From positions 1-25,582 of the forward strand of contig JASHTI010000109.1 in assembly GCA_030040625.1 (NCBI GenBank): a stretch of 25,582 nucleotides of DNA, read 5' to 3'. Both the position numbers and the translations under genes were made by a program. Positions 1 through 6,860 of the stretch are shown here, piece by piece. The notes beneath the pieces were generated by a model, which saw only the letters and a program-made list of their open reading frames with translations, made no database searches and had not been told where the DNA came from. How positions within the stretch are numbered: position 1 is the stretch's first letter; each line of letters starts with the position of its first letter. Source of the stretch: Thermoplasmata archaeon (GTDB taxonomy: Archaea; Thermoplasmatota; Thermoplasmata; Lutacidiplasmatales; UBA184).

Positions 1-191
1 AGGTCCGCGCGGCCGGGTACATCCAGCTCTCCGCGCTGCCTTCGGCGGGATGGTCGGTCTTCCTCGACCTCGACGTTCCGGAGCTCCACGACCGCCTGAT
101 CGCATCCGATGCCCTGGCCCGGGGCGTACCGTTGGTGTCGAACGACCGCGATCTCGCCAAGGTGCCGGGGCTGCGGCTGATATGGGACTAG
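1..191 (+). CDS. PIN-domain (VapC-like) ribonuclease toxin, 3' end only
   Basis: The frame that ends with TAG at 189-191 is open back to the window edge, so only about the last 62 residues are visible. They include HDRLIASDALARG, then PLVSNDRDL and a final LRLIW. This is the typical C-terminal third of a VapC/PIN fold: a helix with small residues, a strand, then an acidic pair (ND.D) that supplies the last metal-binding carboxylates. PIN toxins are Mg-dependent RNases, usually paired with an antitoxin encoded just upstream, which would lie outside the window. The stop overlaps the ATG of the HAD hydrolase gene by 10 bases, so the two are probably co-transcribed. Family assignment is fairly safe; calling it a toxin is inference. 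Confidence 0.72.
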   Translation, partial: VRAAGYIQLSALPSAGWSVFLDLDVPELHDRLIASDALARGVPLVSNDRDLAKVPGLRLIWD

Positions 192-922
192 CCCGCCCGA
201 GAGAGGACCTGCCCCCCCGAAGAGCGGAGAGGGTCCCGCGATCGGTCTTCCTCGACTTTGGCGGCACCCTCTGCCGGTCCCGAGCCGACCTCCGCCCTTT
301 CTTCCGGGAGGCGGCCGAGCGGGCGGGGACCCGGATCCCCGAGGAGGCCTACCTCCGAGCCAACGAGGAGTGCTGGGACGAGCTCTGGCCCTCAGCCCCG
401 AGCTTGGTCGGCCAGGTACCGTCGTTCGCTGACCGAGTGCACGAAATGGCCCTTCGCAGGATCGGTTTCGACGGACCGATTGACGCCGTGGTACGGAACA
501 TTCGGGAGGCGGCGACCTCTCCGCGTTGGCACGAGCCGTTCCCGGAAACGGAGGAGACGCTCCGGCGGCTTCGCGCGCTTGGGATACCGATGCACCTTCT
601 CTCGGGGAACGTCGATTACCTTCCGATCCTGCTCTCGAACCTCGGGTGGACGGCGTTCTTCCGGACCGTGACATTCACGCAAGAGGTGGGCGTCCAGAAG
701 CCTGATGTCCGGGTGTTTCGCTTCGCACTTCGGCGGGCCGGCGAGGCGCCCGCCGATGCGGTCTACGTCGGCGATTCGTGGGAGGCGGATGTCCTGGGCG
801 CTCAGCGCGCGGGTATGTCCGCGGTGTGGCTGAATCGGACCGGGCGGCCGGCCCCGGGCCCTTGTCGAGAGATCCGGTCCCTGGGCGAGCTGCCGGGGTT
901 GATCGACGACCTCGGCGCCTGA
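182..922 (+). CDS. HAD-superfamily hydrolase
   Basis: A 246-residue protein, starting at the ATG inside the end of the PIN gene. HAD motif I is FLDFGGTL (residues 23-30), with the nucleophile Asp25. Motif II is the Ser of LLSGN, motif III the Lys of GVQKPDVRVF, and motif IV is VYVGDSWEADV followed by GAQRAGM. The alpha-helical cap between motifs I and II marks subfamily IA. The second Asp of the usual DxD in motif I is Gly here, as in many DxGGTL members, so a simple phosphomonoesterase activity should not be assumed. The substrate cannot be told from the sequence. An upstream ATG at 50 in the same frame would force a long overlap with the PIN gene and adds low-complexity sequence, so it was not chosen. 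Confidence 0.85.
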   Translation: MGLARPREDLPPRRAERVPRSVFLDFGGTLCRSRADLRPFFREAAERAGTRIPEEAYLRANEECWDELWPSAPSLVGQVPSFADRVHEMALRRIGFDGPIDAVVRNIREAATSPRWHEPFPETEETLRRLRALGIPMHLLSGNVDYLPILLSNLGWTAFFRTVTFTQEVGVQKPDVRVFRFALRRAGEAPADAVYVGDSWEADVLGAQRAGMSAVWLNRTGRPAPGPCREIRSLGELPGLIDDLGA

Positions 923-1126
923 CGGCTCGATCGCTCACACGTCGGACGGGGTCGGGCCCTCGATCCGAGGTTCGTGACGAGCGCGCGGCGCCGATCCCGT
1001 CGGAAATGGGCAAGGGCCCCGACGCGCCGAGGCGGGCGCGGGCGGGCGTTCTCCGCGAGATCGCCCGCGTCCGGCGGAGGGTCGGGAGGGCGGCACCCTG
1101 CCGACAAGCGTCGTACACGTCCAAGG

Positions 1127-1140
1127 CGGGCCCGCCGGGA
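1127..1140 (+). repeat. 14-bp direct repeat of the tRNA-Arg 3' end (possible att site)
   Basis: The sequence CGGGCCCGCCGGGA occurs here and at 8687-8700, in the same orientation. There it forms the discriminator, the 3' acceptor strand and the 3' T-stem half of tRNA-Arg. Repeats of a tRNA 3' end are the usual footprint of integrase-mediated insertion, but this copy is short, GC-only and partly palindromic, so chance is possible. Confidence 0.3.
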
Positions 1141-1320
1141 CCCGCGTCTTCGAGGCGCGAGCGAGTCGTTCGGAACGAGAGGGCGCGGCCCAGCGTGCGG
1201 CGGGGTTGGAAGGTGACTCCGCCGAGCTTCCGGGCGGAGCGATCGGATGGTATTTCCGAACCCTCCGGGGGTCCAAATCCTGACCATTCCCCGACCGGGG
1301 CCGCCCCGGGCGCGCCAAGG

Positions 1321-1326
1321 TTTAAG
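1321..1326 (+). promoter_or_regulatory. TATA-like box for the toxin-antitoxin pair
   Basis: TTTAAG lies 25-30 bases before the antitoxin ATG at 1351, in GC-rich surroundings. This is the spacing expected of an archaeal TATA box driving a leaderless transcript. Confidence 0.5.
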
Positions 1327-1350
1327 ACAATTGGTCGTCTATTGGGTTCG

Positions 1351-1581
1351 ATGGCAACCGCCGACCCGCCCACGACGATCACGATCCGAACGAGCACACG
1401 GCACCTTCTCGAATCCATGAAGTGCCCGGGAGAGAGTTACGACGATCTCCTCCAGGAACTCGCGCAGGAGTACTACCCTCCAAGGCTGATGGCCGAGCTG
1501 AAGAAACGCGTCTCGGAGATTCGCGCCGGTACGGTAAAGGGGGTCCCCGCCGAGGAAGTCTATCGCAGGTGGGGGGTTTGA
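1351..1581 (+). CDS. Antitoxin, archaeal VapB/RHH-like (DUF7557-type)
   Basis: A 76-residue protein. It opens with TTITIRTSTRHLLESMK, which resembles the short beta-strand and helix of ribbon-helix-helix-type antitoxins, followed by GESYDDLLQEL, a signature of small archaeal antitoxins of the VapB/DUF7557 kind. The C-terminal half (KKRVSEIRAG to EEVYRRWGV) looks like the toxin-wrapping tail. Its TGA overlaps the TTG start of the RelE-like gene by 4 bases, so the two should be translationally coupled. Such antitoxins bind and neutralise the toxin and usually repress their own promoter. The start was chosen for the TATA box about 27 bases upstream; longer frames run into a gene-free stretch. 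Confidence 0.75.
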   Translation: MATADPPTTITIRTSTRHLLESMKCPGESYDDLLQELAQEYYPPRLMAELKKRVSEIRAGTVKGVPAEEVYRRWGV

Positions 1582-1889
1582 ACCCCTACTCGATTGAGTT
1601 CGATTCCCGAGCGGTACGAGACGGCGCCCGCCTTCCCTTGGCGATTCGACGTCGAATCCGCGCTCAGCTCGAGTTCCTTCGGGCTGCCCCGTGCCGTTCC
1701 CATCCGGGGGTCCAGGTCAAAGAAATCGCCGAGGTTCGAGGGGTCTGGCGATTTCACGCGACGGCCGAAGTGCGGGTGTTCTACTCGGTGGTCGGGGAGC
1801 GCCTTTGGCTGGTCATGATCGCGAGAAGCGCGGGGGTGACCGGCACGCCGATTCGGGAGCTTCGGAGGCGCGCGGTCCGTATCGCATAG
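1578..1889 (+). CDS. RelE/ParE-family toxin
   Basis: A 103-residue protein with a TTG start at 1578, preceded by AGGTGGGGG, which is a good Shine-Dalgarno sequence and lies within the end of the antitoxin gene. The sequence reads YSIEFDSRAVRDGARLP, a helical stretch RRRIRAQLEFLR, then EIAEVRGVWRFHA, EVRVFYSVV and LWLVMIARS. This is the beta-strand pattern and basic surface of RelE/ParE folds, whose members cleave mRNA on the ribosome or poison gyrase. The length is normal for the family. Starts farther upstream in frame would overlap the antitoxin extensively and are unlikely. Which of the two biochemical activities applies cannot be said. Confidence 0.8.
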   Translation: MNPYSIEFDSRAVRDGARLPLAIRRRIRAQLEFLRAAPCRSHPGVQVKEIAEVRGVWRFHATAEVRVFYSVVGERLWLVMIARSAGVTGTPIRELRRRAVRIA

Positions 1890-2304
1890 CGCGGGGATCG
1901 AGCCGGGAATAGCGTCGGAGCCCGTTTGGCCGGTACTCTCTTCGATACACCGGACCGGTCCCCGCTGGGGCTCAAGACCCCACCCTACCCTCCCGAATCA
2001 ATCGTGATTCTCCGGCGAGAAACCAGCGAAATGTGTTGGAGGGGGGCTTCGGCGAACGGTTCATATCCGCGCAAGGCCACTTCCAGAGCCTCTCGTCCTC
2101 AGGATAGCCCCCCGCCGCAACGGGGTGTACCTGATGGCCCGTTGTGTTCGAGAGCCTCGCCGTCCTGTGGTTTCATCCAACTCCGGTCCGTCCGGTCTCG
2201 ATGGCACCTCTCTCGACCTCAGACGGAGGCCGAAGGGGTCGATAGAGGGCCGAAGAAAGGAGCTCTTCTCACAGCTGACAGCTAAGATACCTGGCCTCGC
2301 GGCC
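1890..2304. other. Intergenic stretch without a recognisable gene
   Basis: No frame on either strand gives a plausible protein. The stretch holds a perfect small inverted repeat at 1995-2010 and is otherwise featureless. It lies between the 3' end of the toxin gene and the 3' end of the PEP mutase-like gene, so it is a convergent spacer rather than a promoter region. Confidence 0.45.
1995..2010. repeat. Small perfect inverted repeat (6-bp stem, 4-base loop)
   Basis: GAATCA and TGATTC flank the loop ATCG. It lies about 105 bases after the toxin stop codon. It may be a protein-binding palindrome or a weak hairpin near the end of the transcript. No T-run follows, so a terminator role is not supported. 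Confidence 0.35.
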
Positions 2305-3063
2305 TCATGCGGTCACTGCGCGAGCCGCCCCCTCCAACGCTTTCATCGTTCTAACGTACGGGTCCGGTCCAAAACTGACCCTAGCGACTCCGCAGTCTGC
2401 CAGTGCGCGAATGGGGAGGCCCCCATCTTCAACCATGATGTTGAGAGGGAGCGGCGACCGTTTTGCAAGGTGAGCAATCAACGTGAGGTCCGCAAGGCCT
2501 GGAGCGAACAGACCATCGGCCTTTGCGTAAGCTTGTCCACGCTCGGCTGCCTCCGCGACAAGAGCATCAAGAGTGTGCCCGTTTGGATCCAGGAGAAACA
2601 CATCGGTCCGTGCGTTGATGAAGAGGCGAGTATCGGAATCATCGGCCACCCGGCGGACCTGCCGAATGCGATCGACTTGATCGCTCGTTGTTCGCAGCTT
2701 TCCATCGCTAGGGAAGCTGTCTTCGAGGTTGCACCCAACGGCCCCCGTATCGATCGCCCTTGCGACGGCCTTGCCGACCGCATCCGCCGAATCACCGTAG
2801 CCGCTTTCGAGGTCGATAGTCACCGGCAACTTCGTCACCGAAACTATGCGGCGCAGATTCTCGAGGGCTCGTTCGAGCGGCATTCGCTCACCATCCGAGA
2901 AGCCGTTTGCGTGAGCGATCGCCCAGCTGCTCGTCGCGATCGCCCTCGCGCCGGCCCTCGCGACCGCGACGGCGCTACCGGGATCCCAGATGTTGAACAG
3001 CACCACCGGTTCGCCCGGAACGTGCAACGAGCGAAACTGCTCCGCCTTGCTCCGCTGCTCCAT
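2305..3063 (-). CDS. Isocitrate lyase/phosphoenolpyruvate mutase family protein
   Basis: A 252-residue protein starting MEQRSKAEQFRSLH. Family signs in order: VLFNIWDPGSAVAVARAGARAIATSSWAIA (the N-terminal strand and loop), LPVTIDLESGYGDSAD (the metal-site Asp and GYG loop), GAVGCNLEDS, and LFINARTDVF, which is very characteristic. The fold is an (alpha/beta)8 barrel that makes or breaks C-C or C-P bonds next to a carboxylate, with Mg2+. The lyase Cys motif KKCGH of true isocitrate lyase is absent, so this belongs to the broad ICL/PEPM group such as methylisocitrate- or oxaloacetate-type lyases. The substrate is unknown. It lies 65 bases downstream of the full-length end of the broken alpha/beta hydrolase gene, on the same strand. 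Longer in-frame starts add unrelated sequence. Confidence 0.85.
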   Translation of the reverse strand: MEQRSKAEQFRSLHVPGEPVVLFNIWDPGSAVAVARAGARAIATSSWAIAHANGFSDGERMPLERALENLRRIVSVTKLPVTIDLESGYGDSADAVGKAVARAIDTGAVGCNLEDSFPSDGKLRTTSDQVDRIRQVRRVADDSDTRLFINARTDVFLLDPNGHTLDALVAEAAERGQAYAKADGLFAPGLADLTLIAHLAKRSPLPLNIMVEDGGLPIRALADCGVARVSFGPDPYVRTMKALEGAARAVTA

Positions 3064-3128
3064 CCTCTTCCGCTCCCAGAACATCCGCCCATCGAAACAC
3101 CCAGGACCGCTTCTCCGGCAGCTCGTTC

Positions 3129-3977
3129 CTACTGTGCCGCCGACCAGTGAGCCCGTAGTTCCGCGTTGAACTCCGAAGGGCGCGCCTCGGGAAAGAAGAT
3201 TCGAGCGCCCTGAAGCTCGACTCGCTTCCGCGTACCGGGGATGTTGTCGGCCAGCTAATGCGACCACACGGTGTCGAAGTAGATGTCGCCCGTTCCCCAC
3301 GCGATTAGCGTGGCTACCGTCAGTGCCTTCAGCCGACTTTCGACCGCCAGGGTGTGTTTGCTGTCGAAGGCTGCGAGGAATCGCTCAAAGTCGTGCGTTC
3401 GCTCCTCATTTGCGACTAACGGGCGGAGGTAAGTCTCGATGGTTTCGTCACTCACCCGTTCGGGGTGCTCATAGGCCGGTCCGAGTGTCTTCTCGGACCG
3501 GTAGAGACTCTTGTCGGACAGCATCGCGTTCAGCGTTTCGCGGAGCTTGCCGGCCGCCGCCATCGCCAAGAACGGCTTGAACGCCTCCGGGGGCCAGTTA
3601 TCGTGCGCGTCACAGTCCGTGAGCGTGAGGGTGCGGACCCTCGCGGGGAACAACGATGCGAAGATCTGCGCGATGCCGCCGCCGCTGTCGTTCCCGACCA
3701 GGTCCACCTTGTCAATGCCCAGAGCATCCAGAAACTCCTTGAGCATCTTGGCGTTCGAGGTCACGGATACGTCCTGGCCGCTCGCGATTTCCGTGGCGCC
3801 GGGAGCGAGCAGGTCCACCGCGATACAACGCCGGATGTCAGACAGACCCGTCAGTTGGCGACGCCACGGGTGTCCGTTCAGAAGCACGCCGTGAACGAAC
3901 AGCGCGACCGGCCCCCTACCCTGCTCCAGGTAGCCAATGCGACCCGACGGGGTCCGAACGCTGTGTTTCATCGGCAC
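3129..3977 (-). pseudogene. Alpha/beta hydrolase interrupted by an in-frame TAG
   Basis: The reading frame encodes an alpha/beta-fold hydrolase: oxyanion region LFVHGVLLNGHPWR near residue 30, and nucleophile elbow LVGNDSGGGIAQ near residue 95, where Asp is the likely nucleophile as in haloalkane dehalogenase and epoxide hydrolase relatives. Translation stops at TAG 3255-3257, right after FDTVWSH. The same frame then continues without any shift as LADNIPGTRKRVELQG, then ARIFFPEARPSEFNAELRAHW, to a second TAG at 3129-3131. That tail is what homologues carry, and with it the length would be about 282 residues, normal for the family. The first TAG falls where homologues appear to have Trp, so TGG to TAG is the simplest explanation. 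The start is GTG 3977 or ATG 3971; the shorter product would be 3255-3977. Confidence 0.75.
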
Positions 3978-3998
3978 TGATTGTGTTCCGGCCGTTGC

Positions 3999-4205
3999 TC
4001 AAGGTCCCCTGGCCGCGCCGGTCGAAACGTGCCCACCCTCCAGCTTCACGGCACACATGGTGGAGCACACTTCCACGGTCTTTCCTTGTGATTTGACCTT
4101 GATCGCGCTATCGTCAAGCTCGCAATCACAACCGGCGCAGGTTCGCTTTCGGTCGAGGTTTCGATCGCGCACACTTTTCGCGTTTCCCTTGCTCTTGGCT
4201 GCCAT
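3999..4205 (-). CDS. Small Cys-rich, probably zinc-binding protein
   Basis: A 68-residue protein. The first 21 residues are basic (AAKSKGNAKSVRDRNLDRKR). Then come CAGCDC (Cys23, Cys26, Cys28), a linker with LDDSAIKVKSQGKTVEV, and CSTMC (Cys47, Cys51). A CxxC...CxxxC layout with one short hairpin between the halves resembles TRASH- or MYM-like treble-clef zinc or metal-binding modules. The basic leader could contact nucleic acid. It sits 21 bases upstream of the alpha/beta hydrolase on the same strand. No named family was recognised with confidence. The start was set at the ATG just before the basic leader; an earlier in-frame ATG adds 22 residues. Confidence 0.5.
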   Translation of the reverse strand: MAAKSKGNAKSVRDRNLDRKRTCAGCDCELDDSAIKVKSQGKTVEVCSTMCAVKLEGGHVSTGAARGP

Positions 4206-4966
4206 CGCGGTCCCTCGGGCGAACAAGTCTGGCCTGCCGGATAGCCGTTGGGCCAGCATGTGACGGCTCACCGCCCCAATTCAGCGATTCCCAGATTTTC
4301 TCACGCAGCGCCTCAGGTTGATCGCCCGGTCTGAGTGCGTGAAGGCGTCGGAAACCCGCTGGGCGTCGGAGACGGCCGCCGCTCCAATCCGAACGGATCG
4401 GCGGGTGCACCAGCCTTCCGGATCGGACGAGGTCTGCCAACCGGCTATAGAGATCGCGGATGTCGAGTGGTCCGTGCACAAACCGGGCAATGTGCCGAAA
4501 CACTGTCTGAGTGATCCGCGTAGAACACTGGACGACCCCGGCCGTGGCGCAAGCAGACAAACAGACGTCGCTCCCGTCGGTCGGCGCCCGGGAATGCGTA
4601 CTGCCTCCAGTACACCACCCTAAGCTCCCGCGGAAACCGGGTGTGTGAGAGGCGCCGCTCGGCTGCTCTACCGAGCTCGGGTCCGTGGCGGGTTGCTCGT
4701 CGGAGGTCTCGTCGACGAACCAAAGACGAAGGGACAGTATGTCGCCGAAGGGCCTCGAATACCCGCCTCCGTGGGGTCTCGGTCGGACCGCTCCATGTAC
4801 GACGTGACCGAAACCACCCCACTCGGGCAAGAGTAGATCTCCCAGGCTCCTGGTAGAGTAGTCAAGATCGGTCGTCGCTGCACGGGTCTATCGCAATGCC
4901 GGAAACACAGGGCAATCTGTGGGCGGAGTTCGCTTGTGAGAGCGGGGGCGACCCTGTAGACTCGCA
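4206..4966. other. Long stretch without a confident gene
   Basis: Minus-strand frames stay open here (for example 4126-4830 and 4445-4822), and short pieces such as DIRDLYSRLADLVRSG look protein-like. However, the plausible pieces are in different frames, no domain is recognisable, and the 4126-4830 frame would overlap the Cys-rich protein. The best reading is either non-coding DNA or an old, frameshifted gene on the minus strand. Confidence 0.4.
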
Positions 4967-5440
4967 TCAGGCTCGAACGCCCCTGAGCACCTTGCGCAGC
5001 CAGTCGCTCGAGAGAAGGTCCTTCCACGCTCGCGCCGCTCGCGTGAGGTCCTCGGAGAAACCGGTGAGCAGGTGCTGGGCTAACCCATCCGTCCATTCGA
5101 GAAAGACCTGCGGAATGAGGTAGTCGACCGAGTCGTCCCCAAACTCTCGGACGAGCCTATTGGCAACGACGAGATCCTTTCGCCGATCGATGTCCAACGT
5201 CCGAAACGGCACGAGGAGCCGTCGGGCGAGCTTTTGACCGTTCTGGATCGAGAGTGGCACGCAGAGGGGCCCCACTGGGCAAAGACGATCGTCAGGCGTA
5301 GCGGTCTCCGGGCCGATGCCAGCGATCTCGAGGAATGGTTCCCTTGCCCCCGGTCCGCGACACTCTCTTTCTCGGTGCCGCCGGCTCCGATTCCCGCTCG
5401 AGCCCAGTTTGCGGCCATGTTGCACCGGATGGGCTAACAC
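4967..5440 (-). CDS. Hypothetical protein, possibly partial
   Basis: The family is not recognised. The C-terminal roughly 90 residues look genuinely coding: third codon positions are mostly G or C, and the residues read naturally (RRLLVPFRTLDIDRRKD, then VANRLVREFGDDSVDYL, FLEWTDGLAQHLLTGF and AWKDLLSSDWLRKVLRG), mainly amphipathic helices. The first 60 residues are Arg/Gly/Pro-rich and less convincing, so the true start may be an internal GTG (LCVPLSIQNG) or the gene may have lost its 5' part. It lies downstream of the HTH regulator on the same strand. No function can be proposed. Confidence 0.35.
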   Translation of the reverse strand: MLAHPVQHGRKLGSSGNRSRRHRERECRGPGAREPFLEIAGIGPETATPDDRLCPVGPLCVPLSIQNGQKLARRLLVPFRTLDIDRRKDLVVANRLVREFGDDSVDYLIPQVFLEWTDGLAQHLLTGFSEDLTRAARAWKDLLSSDWLRKVLRGVRA

Positions 5441-5491
5441 GACCGGGACCGCCCGTCAGCTTCGGACCGTCAGATGACGGCGGGAGGTCGA

Positions 5492-6199
5492 TCACACCGG
5501 CGGCTCGCTGCCTGTTCGCATCCGAAGATACGGACCCACCGCGGCGATGACCTTGTTCTGCGCCTTCCTCAGGTGCTCGGAGAAGCTCGTCCGAGGCATC
5601 CCCAGCCGGCGCGCAATCTCCAGCGAGCTGGCGCCGCGGGGCATGCTGTAGTACCCGTGGTCGAGAGCGGTCACCAAGGCTCGGGCCTGCTTCTCGGTGA
5701 GGGCGCTGAGGAGCGACCCTGTCGAGACCATGAGGCTCTCATGCACAGAACCTTCCGCGATCGTACGCCTGGATACGAGTTCCACCTTGGAAACTCGTTC
5801 CAGGTCGCGGAAGAGTCGCTTGATGTCGCGGTCCGAGAACGCCGCGATCCGGTACCGCTCCCATCCTTCCGAGTATATCATGGGTTGAAGGTTGAGACAG
5901 TTCCGTTCCTCGATCGTGGGAAGCGTGGGGGGCGGTAGTTTGTCACAGGCACACTGCTGGATCATGATTCGCTCCCGCGGGCCGGCCTGACTCGCACGAA
6001 CTTCCATGGATCCGAGCTGCTCGATCATCCGACGCAGGTCGCGACGTATCCGCGGTTCCGGCTCTTCCGGGTGGAGGACCTCGATCACATCTTGATTCCA
6101 ATTGCACCAGTGGGACATCACAACCGAAGGATGCTCCTGCGAGAATTTGCTGTAGGGGCACTCGTGCTGGAGTCGGAAGTCGACCTCGTAGTAGCTCAT
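5492..6199 (-). CDS. Bat-type HTH_10 transcriptional regulator with Cys/His-rich N-terminus
   Basis: A 235-residue protein. Residues 167-225 form the HTH_10 (bacterio-opsin activator, bat) domain: LTEKQARALVTALDHG, then RGASSLEIARRLGMPRTSF, then SEHLRKAQNKV, with the typical Y-x-x-PR turn. The N-terminal domain has HECPYSKFSQEH (His12, Cys14, His23) and SHWCNW (His30, Cys32), and later QQCACDK (Cys83, Cys85). These could bind a metal or sense redox state, though that is inference. The gene is divergent from the glyoxalase-fold and M29-like genes across a 273-base spacer, which suggests it controls them, itself, or both. The ATG at 6199 is about 30 bases from a TATA-like box and has no Shine-Dalgarno sequence. 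Confidence 0.85.
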   Translation of the reverse strand: MSYYEVDFRLQHECPYSKFSQEHPSVVMSHWCNWNQDVIEVLHPEEPEPRIRRDLRRMIEQLGSMEVRASQAGPRERIMIQQCACDKLPPPTLPTIEERNCLNLQPMIYSEGWERYRIAAFSDRDIKRLFRDLERVSKVELVSRRTIAEGSVHESLMVSTGSLLSALTEKQARALVTALDHGYYSMPRGASSLEIARRLGMPRTSFSEHLRKAQNKVIAAVGPYLRMRTGSEPPV

Positions 6200-6226
6200 G
6201 GTCGACGGAGGAGGACGGCGTCAGCG

Positions 6227-6233
6227 GATAAAG
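6227..6233 (-). promoter_or_regulatory. TATA-like box for the HTH_10 regulator gene
   Basis: CTTTATC on the minus strand lies 28-34 bases before the ATG at 6199. The divergent spacer 6200-6472 also contains a GATCGTGATCGTG-like repeat around 6330 that could be an operator. Confidence 0.45.
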
Positions 6234-6434
6234 GGAGATACGTCAAATGACGGGGGTCCCAGCGTTTGCCAGACTTTGACGTACCGGCGAGGGGCCTTGG
6301 GCGCGACTGCTCCTCGTCCCGTGCAATCTGATCGTGATCGTGTATCGGGAGTGAAGACAGAGCGATAGTCCCACGGCCGTTCGTGTCCGTCGCCATCGAC
6401 AAATGGGACCAGGGCCGTCACATGTCGGTCCCAA

Positions 6435-6441
6435 GCTAAAG
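6435..6441 (+). promoter_or_regulatory. Possible TATA-like box for the VOC and M29-like genes
   Basis: GCTAAAG lies 32-38 bases before the ATG at 6473. The spacing allows a short leader, and a GGGAGTGAGG purine-rich stretch just before the ATG could serve as a Shine-Dalgarno sequence. Confidence 0.35.
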
Positions 6442-6472
6442 GCCCAGCTCGCGAAACGGGAGTGAGGCAGCC

Positions 6473-6853
6473 ATGAATCCGAAGCTGAGCTACACCGGAA
6501 TCCGAGTGAGAGATCTAGAGAACTCCGTACAATTCTACACGAGACTCCTCGGCATGGAGGAGATCTGCCGGACATCGTTCCCGGAAACCGATGGCGAGTC
6601 GGTGTCGCTCTGCAACGAAAGCCCCGGCCCGATACTCGAGCTGAATCACTACCGCGACGGAAGTCGATTCGACACAACGTTCTCGCCCGGCGACGCCTTG
6701 GACCATCTCGGCTTCAAGGTCGAGAACCTCGACGCGTTCTTGCTCAACGCTCGAGCCGCCGGCATCCCCCAGCTCCTAGAGATGGAGTCGCGGGGAGTCC
6801 GCTGGGCGTACGTCGAAGGTCCGGACAAGGTCTGGATCGAGGTGTTCGAGTAG
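6473..6853 (+). CDS. VOC-family (glyoxalase/dioxygenase fold) protein
   Basis: A 126-residue, single-module vicinal-oxygen-chelate protein. The opening LSYTGIRVRDLENSVQFYTRLLGM is the classic first beta-alpha-beta unit. The second half starts at LDHLGFKVENLDAFLLNARAAG and ends WAYVEGPDKVWIEVFE, with the terminal metal-ligand Glu position. The His at DHLGF and the Glu at WIEVFE are usual metal ligands, and Glu in ILELNHY may be a third. Such proteins are lyases, epimerases, dioxygenases or resistance proteins acting on small molecules, and the substrate cannot be told here. It is followed after 7 bases by the M29-like gene, so the two form an operon. Confidence 0.85.
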   Translation: MNPKLSYTGIRVRDLENSVQFYTRLLGMEEICRTSFPETDGESVSLCNESPGPILELNHYRDGSRFDTTFSPGDALDHLGFKVENLDAFLLNARAAGIPQLLEMESRGVRWAYVEGPDKVWIEVFE

Positions 6854-6860
6854 GTGACCC

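Larger units (their letters stand above)
923..1350. other. Intergenic stretch without a recognisable gene
   Basis: This very GC-rich stretch is open in several frames on both strands, but none of the translations has recognisable domains or a natural amino-acid balance; they are rich in Arg, Pro and Ser. No tRNA, SRP RNA or RNase P RNA signature was seen. It contains CGGGCCCGCCGGGA at 1127-1140, identical to the 3' end of the tRNA-Arg gene, and the promoter of the toxin-antitoxin pair at its right end. Confidence 0.5.

Noticed and set aside
675..1418. A 247-codon minus-strand frame over the gap 923-1350
   Set aside because: It overlaps the HAD gene and the antitoxin start, and its translation is low-complexity Arg/Pro/Ser without a family.
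2125..3150. A 341-codon plus-strand frame
   Set aside because: It is antisense to the PEP mutase-like gene, whose motifs (NARTD, NLEDS) are unmistakable.
4126..4830. A 234-codon minus-strand frame with short protein-like pieces
   Set aside because: It overlaps the Cys-rich protein, the piece around DIRDLYSRLADLVRSG is not followed by any recognisable domain, and other plausible pieces sit in a different frame. At most it is an old broken gene.
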